A stretch of 64,000 nucleotides of DNA from Streptomyces sp. NBC_01428. Its GTDB lineage: Bacteria > Actinomycetota > Actinomycetes > Streptomycetales > Streptomycetaceae. Both the position numbers and the translations under genes were made by a program. Below the pieces are notes generated by a model, which searched no databases, was not told the origin of the DNA, and saw only the letters and a program-made list of their open reading frames with translations. The stretch is taken from NCBI RefSeq assembly GCF_036231965.1, contig NZ_CP109499.1, forward strand, positions 3,286,001 to 3,350,000, written 5' to 3'. Below are positions 52,557-61,168 of the stretch, piece by piece. Positions within the stretch are counted from its first letter, which is position 1. The number at the start of each line of letters is the position of its first letter.

Positions 52557-53375
52557 ATGCCCGTGCACAGATCCGGAACGGCCCGCCGCCTGCGCCTGCT
52601 CGCGGCCGGAACCCTGCTCGCCGCGTTCTCCCTCCTGTCCACGCTCCCCTCGTCCGCCGCGGACGTCCCCGCCCGGGGTTCCGCGCGGATGGGCATGGGA
52701 GTCGTCGCCCACGACGGCCAGGGCGGCCTGCCCACCGGCACCCGGGCCGCCCAGACCGAGGGGGTGGACGTCTCCGGCTACCAGGGCAGCGTGGCCTGGG
52801 CCACGCTGTGGAACAGCGGGGTCCGCTGGGCCTACACGAAGGCGAGCGAGGGCACGTACTACACGAATCCCTCCTTCACCCAGCAGTACAACGGCTCCTA
52901 CGGCGTCGGCATGATCCGCGGCGCGTACCACTTCGCCACCCCCGACACCACGACCGGCGCCGTCCAGGCCAACTACTTCGTCGATCACGGAGGCGGCTGG
53001 TCCAAGGACGGGAAGACGCTGCCGGGGACGCTCGACATCGAGTGGAACCCGTACGGTGCCGCCTGTTACGGCAAGACCCTGAGCGCGATGGTCAGCTGGA
53101 TCAGCAGCTTCCTCACCCAGTACAAGGCCCGCACCGGGCGCGACGCGGTGATCTACACGGCCACCAGCTGGTGGAGCCAGTGCACCGGCAACTACGCCGG
53201 TTTCGCCGCCGCCAACCCGCTGTGGATCGCCCGGTACGACACCGGGCCGGGGACGCTGCCGGCCGGCTGGGGCTACTACACGATGTGGCAGTACACGTCG
53301 TCCGGCCCGACGGTCGGTGACCACGACAAGTTCAACGGAGCCCTGGACCGCGTGGTGGCCCTCGCCAACGGCTGA
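52557..53375 (+). CDS. Secreted GH25 lysozyme
   Basis: 272 residues with CGGAGG seven bases upstream of the ATG. A signal peptide (to about 35) precedes a GH25 fold: GVDVSGYQGSVAW near 64-76, YTKASEGTYYTNPSF near 93-107, IRGAYHFATPDT near 121-132, LDIEWNPYG near 161-169 with the catalytic Asp/Glu pair, and MWQYTSSGPTVGDHDKF near the end. These enzymes cut the glycan of peptidoglycan. Confidence 0.94.
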   Translation: MPVHRSGTARRLRLLAAGTLLAAFSLLSTLPSSAADVPARGSARMGMGVVAHDGQGGLPTGTRAAQTEGVDVSGYQGSVAWATLWNSGVRWAYTKASEGTYYTNPSFTQQYNGSYGVGMIRGAYHFATPDTTTGAVQANYFVDHGGGWSKDGKTLPGTLDIEWNPYGAACYGKTLSAMVSWISSFLTQYKARTGRDAVIYTATSWWSQCTGNYAGFAAANPLWIARYDTGPGTLPAGWGYYTMWQYTSSGPTVGDHDKFNGALDRVVALANG

Positions 53376-53481
53376 CCGCCGGCGGACTGCGTACGGGGGC
53401 GGTCACCCGGACGACCACCCCGTACGCACCGGGCCCACCGGGCGCACCGGGCGCACCGCCGAGGCCCGCACCCGGCGCACG

Positions 53482-53520
53482 GGAAAGGCCCGGGCCTCCC
53501 TCACGGGACCCGGGCCTTCC
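53482..53520. terminator. Bidirectional stem-loop between lysozyme and lon
   Basis: GGAAAGGCCCGGG pairs with CCCGGGCCTTCC (one bulged A) around a 14-base loop, in the 160 bases between convergent genes. Confidence 0.75.
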
Positions 53521-53537
53521 CCTCCGATGGGCGTCCG

Positions 53538-55952
53538 TCACGCCGCCACCGGAACCTCCGGCACCGCGCCGTTCGTCGCCGGCGCCAGTGCCAGCTCCAG
53601 GACCTGACGGACGTCCGTGACGGCGTGGACGTCCAGCTTCTCCAGGACCTCCGCCGGGACGTCGTCCAGGTCGGCCTCGTTGCGCTTCGGGATGATCACC
53701 GTCGTGACACCCGCCCGGTGCGCGGCGAGCAGCTTCTGCTTCACCCCGCCGATGGGCAGCACCCGGCCGGTCAGCGAGACCTCACCGGTCATGGCCACAT
53801 CGGTGCGCACCAGCCGGCCCGAGAGCAGCGACGCGAGGGCGGTCGTCATCGTGACACCCGCGCTCGGTCCGTCCTTGGGGACCGCGCCCGCCGGGAAGTG
53901 GATGTGCGCGCCCCGGTCCTTCAGGTCGCCGACGGGGAGTTCGAGCTCCGCGCCGTGCGAGCGCAGGAAGGAGAGCGCGATCTGCGCGGACTCCTTCATC
54001 ACGTCGCCGAGCTGACCGGTCAGGGTCAGACCGGCGGCGCCGGTCTCCGGGTCGGCCAGCGACGCCTCGACGAAGAGGACGTCACCGCCCGCTCCGGTCA
54101 CGGCGAGACCGGTGGCGACACCGGGCACCGCGGTGCGGCGCTCGGCCGGGTCCTGGGCGGACTCGGGCACGTGGTGCGGGCGCCCGACGAGTCCGCGCAG
54201 GTCGGCGTCGGTCACCGTGAACGGCAGCTCCCGCTCGCCCAGCTCGTGCTGGGCCGCGACCTTGCGCAGCAGCCGGGCGATGCCCCGCTCCAGGTTCCGC
54301 ACGCCGGCTTCCCGGGTGTACTCCCCGGCGAGCTTGCGCAGCGCGCTCTCGTCGAGGACGACCTCGTCCTTCTCCAGACCGGCCCGCTCCAGCTGGCGCG
54401 GCAGCAGGTGGTCCCGGGCGATGACGACCTTCTCGTCCTCGGTGTAGCCGTCGAGGCGGACCAGCTCCATACGGTCGAGCAGGGCCTCCGGGATGGCTTC
54501 GAGCACGTTGGCCGTCGCGAGGAACACCACGTCCGAGAGGTCGAGTTCGACCTCCAGGTAGTGGTCGCGGAAGGTGTGGTTCTGCGCGGGGTCGAGGACT
54601 TCGAGCAGCGCCGCCGCCGGGTCGCCCCGGAAGTCGGAGCCGACCTTGTCGATCTCGTCGAGCAGGACCACCGGGTTCATCGACCCGGCCTCCTTGATGG
54701 CGCGGACGATCCGGCCGGGCAGCGCGCCGACGTACGTACGGCGGTGGCCGCGGATCTCGGCCTCGTCCCGGACGCCGCCGAGGGCGACGCGGACGAACTT
54801 GCGGCCCATGGCGTGCGCGACGGACTCACCGAGCGAGGTCTTGCCGACGCCGGGCGGGCCGACGAGCGCGAGCACGGCACCGCCGCGCCGGCCGCCGACG
54901 ACCCCGAGACCGCGGTCCGAGCGGCGCTTGCGCACGGCGAGGTACTCGGTGATGCGCTCCTTCACGTCGGCCAGGCCGGCGTGTTCGGCGTCGAGCAGGG
55001 CCTGAGCGCCCTGGATGTCGTACTGGTCCTCGGTCCGTTCGTTCCACGGCAGTTCGAGGACGGTGTCGAGCCAGGTCCTGATCCAGCTGCCCTCGGGCGA
55101 CTGGTCACTGGACCGCTCCAGCTTCTCGACCTCCTTGAGGGCGGCCTCCCGCACGTTCTCCGGCAGGTCGGCGGCCTCGACACGGGCGCGGTAGTCGTCG
55201 GACTCCTCCTCGCCCTCCTCGCCCTTGAGGTCGCGCAGCTCCTTGCGTACGGCTTCGAGCTGGCGGCGCAGCAGGAACTCGCGCTGCTGCTTGTCGACGC
55301 CCTCCTGGACGTCCTTGGCGATGGACTCGGCGACGTCCTGCTCGGCGAGGTGCTCGCGGAGCTGCTCGGTGGCGAGCTTCAGACGGGCGACCGGGTCGGC
55401 GGTCTCCAGCAGCTCGACCTTCTGCTCGACGGAGAGGAAGGGGGAGTAACCGGAGTTGTCGGCGAGCGCGGACACGTCGTCGATCTGCTGGACGCGGTCC
55501 ACGACCTGCCAGGCGGCGCGCTTGCGCAGCCAGCTGGTGGCCAGGGCCTTGTATTCCTTGACCAGGTCGGTGACGCGGCCGGGCAGCGGGTCGGGCACGG
55601 TCTCGTCGACCCGGGTGCCCTCGACCCAGAGCGCGGCTCCGGGACCGGTGGTGCCCGCACCGACCTTCACGCGCCCGCGGCCGCGGATCAGCGCGCCGGG
55701 GTCGCCGTCGGCCAGTCGGCCGACCTGCTCGACGGTGCCGAGCACACCGGTGCTCGCGTACGTGCCGTCGATACGCGGGACCAGGAGTACCTGGGGCTTG
55801 CCGGGCGTTGAACGAGCGGCGGCCTGGGCTGCCTCCACGGCGGCCCGCACGTCGGCGTCGTTCAGATCGAGCGGAACCACCATTCCGGGCAGCACGACCT
55901 CGTCGTCGAGCGGCAGCACGGGCAGGGTGAGTGATGCGGACGTCGAAGCCAT
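53538..55952 (-). CDS. lon: Lon protease (ATP-dependent)
   Basis: 804 residues from ATG 55952 ([11 protein letters not shown]) with GAAGGGAAG ahead; an earlier start seven codons upstream is less likely. The LonN substrate domain is followed by a coiled coil, AAA+ ATPase ([13 protein letters not shown] with Walker [11 protein letters not shown]) and the peptidase with the Ser-Lys dyad: Ser697 in KDGPSAGV and a Lys near 740 in [10 protein letters not shown]. It degrades misfolded and regulatory proteins. A HAIR-type operator lies in its promoter. Confidence 0.96.
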   Translation of the reverse strand: MASTSASLTLPVLPLDDEVVLPGMVVPLDLNDADVRAAVEAAQAAARSTPGKPQVLLVPRIDGTYASTGVLGTVEQVGRLADGDPGALIRGRGRVKVGAGTTGPGAALWVEGTRVDETVPDPLPGRVTDLVKEYKALATSWLRKRAAWQVVDRVQQIDDVSALADNSGYSPFLSVEQKVELLETADPVARLKLATEQLREHLAEQDVAESIAKDVQEGVDKQQREFLLRRQLEAVRKELRDLKGEEGEEESDDYRARVEAADLPENVREAALKEVEKLERSSDQSPEGSWIRTWLDTVLELPWNERTEDQYDIQGAQALLDAEHAGLADVKERITEYLAVRKRRSDRGLGVVGGRRGGAVLALVGPPGVGKTSLGESVAHAMGRKFVRVALGGVRDEAEIRGHRRTYVGALPGRIVRAIKEAGSMNPVVLLDEIDKVGSDFRGDPAAALLEVLDPAQNHTFRDHYLEVELDLSDVVFLATANVLEAIPEALLDRMELVRLDGYTEDEKVVIARDHLLPRQLERAGLEKDEVVLDESALRKLAGEYTREAGVRNLERGIARLLRKVAAQHELGERELPFTVTDADLRGLVGRPHHVPESAQDPAERRTAVPGVATGLAVTGAGGDVLFVEASLADPETGAAGLTLTGQLGDVMKESAQIALSFLRSHGAELELPVGDLKDRGAHIHFPAGAVPKDGPSAGVTMTTALASLLSGRLVRTDVAMTGEVSLTGRVLPIGGVKQKLLAAHRAGVTTVIIPKRNEADLDDVPAEVLEKLDVHAVTDVRQVLELALAPATNGAVPEVPVAA

Positions 55953-55973
55953 GATCTTCCCTTCGGCACACAA

Positions 55974-55994
55974 GTTGAGCTATGTGGACTCAAT
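55974..55994. promoter_or_regulatory. HAIR-type operator for HspR upstream of lon
   Basis: GTTGAGC, 7 bases, ACTCAAT matches the HAIR consensus CTTGAGT-N7-ACTCAAG in 11 of 14 positions, with the TTGAG and CTCAA cores intact and exactly seven bases between. It lies 22 bases before the lon start. In Streptomyces, HspR represses lon, dnaK and clpB through HAIR sites and releases them on heat shock. Confidence 0.8.
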
Positions 55995-56203
55995 GCATCG
56001 GAGTCCCCCAATGTTCCCCGGGGACTGTTCGCTGTGAGCGATCACGCGGGAGCCGCTGGAATCAGGTCCGCCGCGCGGCAGGTGTGGCGCGGGGGCGGCC
56101 GGCCTGACATCATCCCCTCCGTAAGGGTCATTAGCTACATAGAGCCGTTACATGCTCGGTGCGGCGGGCCGCCCGGGGGACGGCTCGGGAACAGGGGGCA
56201 GGG

Positions 56204-56944
56204 GTGGACAGGATCGTGCGGGCCTGGGTGGACGGATGGGTCGTCTCCCGCGGGGCGGCGCCGCCGGTGGTCCGGGCGTGGGGCTACACGATCGACGTCG
56301 GGCAGGAGGGGCACGTCACGCGGCACGTGATCGGGGAGACGAACGACCGGGTCGAGGCGGCGGCGGTGCGCAAGGTCGCGGACGCGGTGACCGCGCCCGG
56401 CGTCTGGCTCAAGGTCTTCGCCGAACCGTCGGCCGTCCGCCCCCTGCTCGGCGAGGGCTGGTGGACCGACCCCGAGCCCGGATACCTGATGTCCGCTCCC
56501 CTGGCCGCCGCCGAGGACACCGGTCCGGACGGACCCCTCCCCCCTGACTACCGGCTGCGCGCCTGGTCCCGCGCCGGCGTCACCCGCGTCCTGGTCACGG
56601 CGTCGGACGGCTCCTGGGCCGCCCGGGGCCAGATCGCCACGACGGGAGCGACGGCCGTCGTGGACCAGGTCGAGACGTCGCCCGGGCACCGGCGCCGGGG
56701 GCTCGGCCGCACGGTCATGCGCACGCTCGCCCGGGCGGCGGCGGAGCAGGGCGCGGAGACCGCCGTCCTCGCGGGAACACCGGAGGGACGGGCGCTCTAC
56801 GCGTCACTGGGCTGGCGCGTGGAGGCACCGCTGCTGAGCGCGCGGTACACCGGGGCGGACCATCCCCAGGGGCCGGGAAACGGCGGCGCCGGGAGCGGTT
56901 CCGGGGGGCCGAGACACCCGGCGGGTGAAGGGCTCGGCAGGTGA
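56204..56944 (+). CDS. GNAT-family acetyltransferase
   Basis: 246 residues from a GTG (MDRIVRAWVDGW) behind GGGGGCAGGG. The acetyl-CoA-binding motif is VDQVETSPGHRRRGLGRTVM near 157-176, the Q/RxxGxG/A pattern, followed by AVLAGTPEGRALYASLGWR. The first 110 residues are not GNAT-like, so it may have a second, degenerate domain. The substrate is unknown. Confidence 0.85.
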   Translation: MDRIVRAWVDGWVVSRGAAPPVVRAWGYTIDVGQEGHVTRHVIGETNDRVEAAAVRKVADAVTAPGVWLKVFAEPSAVRPLLGEGWWTDPEPGYLMSAPLAAAEDTGPDGPLPPDYRLRAWSRAGVTRVLVTASDGSWAARGQIATTGATAVVDQVETSPGHRRRGLGRTVMRTLARAAAEQGAETAVLAGTPEGRALYASLGWRVEAPLLSARYTGADHPQGPGNGGAGSGSGGPRHPAGEGLGR

Positions 56945-56981
56945 GGGGAGCCGGCGTCGAGGGGTCCCGGCGGCCGGCGGG

Positions 56982-57863
56982 TCAGGTCCGGACCGGCGCG
57001 GAAGCGACCGCGCGGGCCCGCGCCGCGCGCCGCACCAGGGGCCAGGTCGCGACACCGAGGGCCAGTGCCAGGAGGTGGCCCCAGTTCGTCATCGGGTCGT
57101 CGAGCAGGATCAGGTCCTCCGCGAGGACCGAGCCGACGAGGGTCAGCAGCGGCCACCGCAGCCACGGCGAGAGGAGCCCCGCGAGGGAACCGACGCTCGC
57201 GGCGACACCGAAGCTGATGCCGTAGTCGAACCGGTGCAGCGAACTGCCGGGCAGGTGCCCCGCCCACACCGCCAGCCCGACCGGCACCTCGGTGGCCAGC
57301 GTGGCGACCACGTGCCCGAGCAGGAAGACACCGGCGGCCCGCGCTCCCCCGATCCGCCGCTCCAGCGCGGTCAGCACGAGCAGGAACCCGGCCGCGTACG
57401 GCGAGAGGAACCCGCCGACGATCCACAGCGCGCTCGCGAACAGCACCGCCACGGGATACCGCACGAGGTGCGCGACGTCCGTGCTGGACGCCTGGTGCAG
57501 GGAGCGGACGATCGCGGGGTCCGCGTGGCTCGCGACGTACGAGGTGACCGCGAGGACAAGGGCGTACCCGAACGTGAAGGGTGTGCCGAGCGGGGTGGGC
57601 AGGAGCCGGAGGGCGGATCGGATCGCCACCGGCAGGCGCGCCGCCTCGACCGTGGGTCCGGAGGCGGCGGGCGACGGCGCCGGGCCGGCGGACTGCCCCG
57701 TCGTCGTCGGCGCGCTCCGCTGCCGGGGCAGTCCGCCGAGAAGCCCCGGCCCGGTACCGCTCGGCCCCGAGGGGGCACCGGTAAGGGATCGCTCTACGCG
57801 AGCCGCGCCACGCTCGGCGGACGTCCCGTCGGCCGGGTGTCGCCCGTCGCTGTTCCGGTTCAC
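56982..57863 (-). CDS. Rhomboid-like integral membrane protein
   Basis: 293 residues. A disordered Ser/Gly/Pro-rich N-terminus (1-75) is followed by six to seven hydrophobic helices from about 80 to 280. The order (FTFGYALVLAVTSYVA, YPVAVLFASALWIVGGFLSP, VFLLGHVVATLATEV, YGISFGVAASVGSLAG) resembles actinobacterial rhomboid-like proteins, but the GxSG serine is replaced by YGISFGVAAS, so protease activity is uncertain. Confidence 0.75.
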   Translation of the reverse strand: MNRNSDGRHPADGTSAERGAARVERSLTGAPSGPSGTGPGLLGGLPRQRSAPTTTGQSAGPAPSPAASGPTVEAARLPVAIRSALRLLPTPLGTPFTFGYALVLAVTSYVASHADPAIVRSLHQASSTDVAHLVRYPVAVLFASALWIVGGFLSPYAAGFLLVLTALERRIGGARAAGVFLLGHVVATLATEVPVGLAVWAGHLPGSSLHRFDYGISFGVAASVGSLAGLLSPWLRWPLLTLVGSVLAEDLILLDDPMTNWGHLLALALGVATWPLVRRAARARAVASAPVRT

Positions 57864-57998
57864 CGTGCAGGACCCCTTCCCTCGCGTCCCAGGCTCCGTT
57901 CCCCGTCAGCCGCCGTCCATGACCGGCACCGCGCGTGCGGGGGCGATTCTCAGCAACTCCTCAGGACACCTCCGGGATTCCTCGCGATGCGGACACGT

Positions 57999-58073
57999 AA
58001 AGAAAAGAAGGGGAGAGACGGGGAGAGGCAGAGAGAGGGGCGGGGAGAGTCGGAGCGAGGGAGACCGCGACAC
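57999..58073 (+). repeat. Purine-rich tract
   Basis: About 75 bases that are almost all A and G on the plus strand, with runs such as AAAGAAAAGAAGGGGAGAGA and repeated GAGAG. It fills much of the space between the divergent rhomboid-like and methyltransferase-like genes and could adopt unusual structure. Confidence 0.6.
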
Positions 58074-58159
58074 CCACGGAGGCGGCCCCTGGACCTCGGA
58101 CCGGTGCACGACCCGGATATTCCACCCCTCCGTGCCCGACCGGTGCCAGGATGGCGGCC

Positions 58160-58837
58160 ATGACTGCCACGTACGACACCCCTGTGGTCATCGACCGGCG
58201 CCAGGGCCCGTACGGCGAGGTGGTGCTGCGGCGTCACGGGGCGCTGCTCCAGATCATCGCCAACGGGTGCTTCCTGATGGACACCTCCGACGGGCGTTCC
58301 GAGCGCCTGCTGGTGGACGCCGCCCGTGACGCCCTGGACGCACGACCGGAGCCGAGCGTGCTGATCGGCGGGCTCGGCGTCGGGTTCTCCCTCGCGCACG
58401 CCGCCGCGGACGCGCGCTGGGGGCGGATCACGGTGGTCGAGCGGGAGCCGGCCATCGTCGACTGGCACCGCGAGGGTCCCCTCGCCGAGCTGTCGGCGAC
58501 GGCCCTGGCCGACCCGCGCACCGAGATCGTCGAGGACGATCTCCTCGACTACGTCAATGAGATCTCCGACACGTTCGACGCCCTGTGTCTCGACATCGAC
58601 AACGGACCCGGCTGGACGGTCACGGAGGGCAACGCGGGCCTGTACGGGGAGGCCGGACTCGCAAGCTGCGCAAGGGCGTTGAAGCCGGGCGGCGTACTGG
58701 CCGTGTGGTCGGCCCAGCCCTCTCCGGAATTTGAAGGAACCTTGCGGAATGCCGGATTCCAACGGGTCCGTACCGAAGAGATCCCCGTTGCCCGGGGCGT
58801 TCCCGACGTGGTGCATCTCGCGGTAAGGCCTGGATAG
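58160..58837 (+). CDS. Spermidine-synthase-like / class I methyltransferase-fold protein
   Basis: 225 residues from ATG 58160, with AGGATGG six bases ahead; the ATG at 58151 lacks a site. The Rossmann core has VLIGGLGVGFSLAHAA near 70-85, ITVVEREPAIVDWHRE near 94-109 and VEDDLLDYV near 130-138, the order found in spermidine synthases and related aminopropyl- or methyltransferases. The typical C-terminal catalytic loop (DLTDP) reads LDIDNGPGW here, so the actual reaction is uncertain. Confidence 0.78.
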   Translation: MTATYDTPVVIDRRQGPYGEVVLRRHGALLQIIANGCFLMDTSDGRSERLLVDAARDALDARPEPSVLIGGLGVGFSLAHAAADARWGRITVVEREPAIVDWHREGPLAELSATALADPRTEIVEDDLLDYVNEISDTFDALCLDIDNGPGWTVTEGNAGLYGEAGLASCARALKPGGVLAVWSAQPSPEFEGTLRNAGFQRVRTEEIPVARGVPDVVHLAVRPG

Positions 58838-58949
58838 CCGAGGCCCCTTGCCTGCCCGTACTCTGCTTTCCTGACGCGGATCATTCAAGCGTCAAGCGCA
58901 GTCATGGGATCACCCCACGGATTCCGGAAAGCACACTCAGGGGCGGGCG

Positions 58950-59687
58950 ATGGAGCAGACACACACCTCCCAGAACGGCACGGCGGCGACACAGGGCGCT
59001 CAGCGCCGGGTGCTGGTGGTCGAGGACGACCCGACGATCGTCGAGGCCATCGCGGCCCGCCTGCGCGCCGAGGGATTCCTCGTGCAAACCGCGGGCGACG
59101 GTCCCGCCGCGGTGGACACGGCCGAGGCCTGGCAGCCCGATCTGCTGATCCTCGACATCATGCTGCCCGGCTTCGACGGCCTGGAGGTCTGCCGTCGCGT
59201 GCAGGCCGCCCGCCCGGTGCCGGTGCTGATGCTCACCGCGCGTGACGACGAGACCGACATGCTGGTCGGACTCGGCGTCGGCGCCGACGACTACATGACG
59301 AAGCCGTTCTCGATGCGTGAGCTGGCCGCTCGCGTGCACGTCCTGCTCCGCAGGGTCGAGCGCGCCGTGGTCGCCGCCTCCACGCCCCGCAGCGGCATCC
59401 TGCGCCTCGGCGAGCTGGAGATCGACCACGCACAGCGCCGGGTGCGGGTGCGCAGCGAGGACGTGCACCTCACGCCCACCGAGTTCGACCTGCTGGTCTG
59501 CCTCGCGAACACCCCGCGTGCCGTACTCTCGCGCGAGCAGCTGCTCGCCGAGGTGTGGGACTGGGCCGACGCGTCCGGCACCCGGACCGTGGACAGTCAC
59601 ATCAAGGCGCTGCGCCGCAAGATCGGTGCCGAGCGGATCCGTACGGTGCACGGCGTGGGTTACGCGCTGGAGACCCCGACTCCCTGA
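58950..59687 (+). CDS. OmpR-type response regulator
   Basis: 245 residues. The receiver has Asp69 as the phosphorylation site in LLILDIMLPG, acidic pair EDD at 25-27 and Lys in MTKPF. The winged helix ends GTRTVDSHIKALRRKIG and IRTVHGVGYALE. Its partner kinase is encoded 62 bases downstream. Confidence 0.95.
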   Translation: MEQTHTSQNGTAATQGAQRRVLVVEDDPTIVEAIAARLRAEGFLVQTAGDGPAAVDTAEAWQPDLLILDIMLPGFDGLEVCRRVQAARPVPVLMLTARDDETDMLVGLGVGADDYMTKPFSMRELAARVHVLLRRVERAVVAASTPRSGILRLGELEIDHAQRRVRVRSEDVHLTPTEFDLLVCLANTPRAVLSREQLLAEVWDWADASGTRTVDSHIKALRRKIGAERIRTVHGVGYALETPTP

Positions 59688-59749
59688 GCGGGGCCGCCGT
59701 CGGAACGTCGGGACCTTCATGGCCGGGACCTTCGTGAGGGGCTGATGGG

Positions 59750-60886
59750 ATGAGCGTGCTCGGCGAGCGGGGGCGCGGGCTCGGTGCGCGCTCCTCCGGG
59801 GAGCGCAGGGGCACGGGCCCCTGGGGCGGTCTCCGGCCCTTCTCGATCAAGACCAAGCTGGGCACCCTGGTCGTCATCTCGGTGCTCATCACCACCGGTC
59901 TGTCCATGATCGCGGTGCACACCAAGACGGAGCTCCGCTTCATCACGGTGTTCTCGATGATCGCCACTCTGCTGATCACGCAGTTCGTGGCGCACTCGCT
60001 CACCGCGCCGCTGGACGAGATGAACGCGGTGGCCCGGTCCATCTCGCACGGCGACTACACGCGCCGGGTGCGGGACGACCGGCGGGACGAGCTGGGCGAC
60101 CTCGCCCAGACCATCAACCTCATGGCGGACGAGCTGGAGGCCCAGGACCGCCAGCGCAAGGAACTCGTGGCGAACGTCTCGCACGAGCTGCGCACCCCCA
60201 TCGCGGGGCTGCGGGCCGTGCTGGAGAACGTCGTGGACGGGGTGTCCGCCGCCGACCCCGAGACGATGCGCACGGCGCTGAAGCAGACGGAGCGGCTCGG
60301 ACGTCTCGTGGAGACGCTGCTCGACCTGTCCCGCCTGGACAACGGCGTGGTCCCGCTGCGCCGCCGGCGCTTCGAGGTGTGGCCGTATCTGTCGGGCGTG
60401 CTGAAGGAGGCCAACATGGTCGCCTCGGCGCGCGCTGACATCGCGTCCGGCTCCGGCAGCCACACCCGCACCGACGTCCATCTACACCTCGACGTGTCCC
60501 CTCCGGAGCTGACCGCGCACGCGGACCCGGAGCGGATCCACCAGGTCGTGGCGAATCTCATCGACAACGCGGTCAAGCACAGTCCGGCGCACGGCCGGGT
60601 GACGGTCAGGGCGCGACGGGGCGATCACCCGGAGTCGCTGTCGCTGGAGGTCCTGGACGAGGGACCCGGCATCCCGAAGTCGGAGTGGCACCGCGTCTTC
60701 GAGCGGTTCAACCGCGGCGGGGTACCCGCACCGCACGGCCCGGGCAGCGACGGCGGCACGGGCCTCGGCCTGGCCATCGCCCGCTGGGCGGTCGATCTGC
60801 ACGGCGGCCGGATCGGTGTGGCCGAATCCGAGCGGGGTTGCCGGATCCAGGTCATCCTTCCGGGACTTCCTTCTCTGCCAAGTTGA
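59750..60886 (+). CDS. Sensor histidine kinase
   Basis: 378 residues. Two transmembrane segments (about 37-57 and 66-86) are separated by only a few residues, so there is almost no extracellular sensor domain. HAMP follows, then HisKA with His145 in VSHELRTP and HATPase_c with NLIDNAVKHSP, DEGPGIP and GTGLGLAIA. It pairs with the response regulator just upstream. The signal may be sensed inside the membrane. Confidence 0.95.
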   Translation: MSVLGERGRGLGARSSGERRGTGPWGGLRPFSIKTKLGTLVVISVLITTGLSMIAVHTKTELRFITVFSMIATLLITQFVAHSLTAPLDEMNAVARSISHGDYTRRVRDDRRDELGDLAQTINLMADELEAQDRQRKELVANVSHELRTPIAGLRAVLENVVDGVSAADPETMRTALKQTERLGRLVETLLDLSRLDNGVVPLRRRRFEVWPYLSGVLKEANMVASARADIASGSGSHTRTDVHLHLDVSPPELTAHADPERIHQVVANLIDNAVKHSPAHGRVTVRARRGDHPESLSLEVLDEGPGIPKSEWHRVFERFNRGGVPAPHGPGSDGGTGLGLAIARWAVDLHGGRIGVAESERGCRIQVILPGLPSLPS

Positions 60887-61168
60887 CGTAAAGTTCGAAG
60901 CGGAGCCGCAAGATCCATCACGGTCGCCGCACACGTACACGTGTGATCAGGCACACGACCGCGCGAGTCGTGCCGCAGCCCGCGTCCGGGCGTACCCTTC
61001 CAGAAGCGGAACCCCGCTTGTTTCCCGCCATTTCCCTGCGCGAAACACGGATTCCGATGTGACTTGCACGACGTTGGACGGGCCCGGCCTGACCTACCCG
61101 GCCGGGGAGGCGTAGCCTTTATTCCCGCTGTCCATCACCTTGTGAAGCGGAAGAGGGCGGTTGCCGCC
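60887..61168. other. Intergenic region upstream of kgd
   Basis: No supported gene. It should contain the kgd promoter. An in-frame GTG at 61142 could extend the kgd protein by nine codons (MKRKRAVAA). Confidence 0.4.

Noticed and set aside
53625..55811. 728-codon plus-strand frame opposite lon
   Set aside because: Shadow of lon, which carries all Lon motifs on the minus strand.
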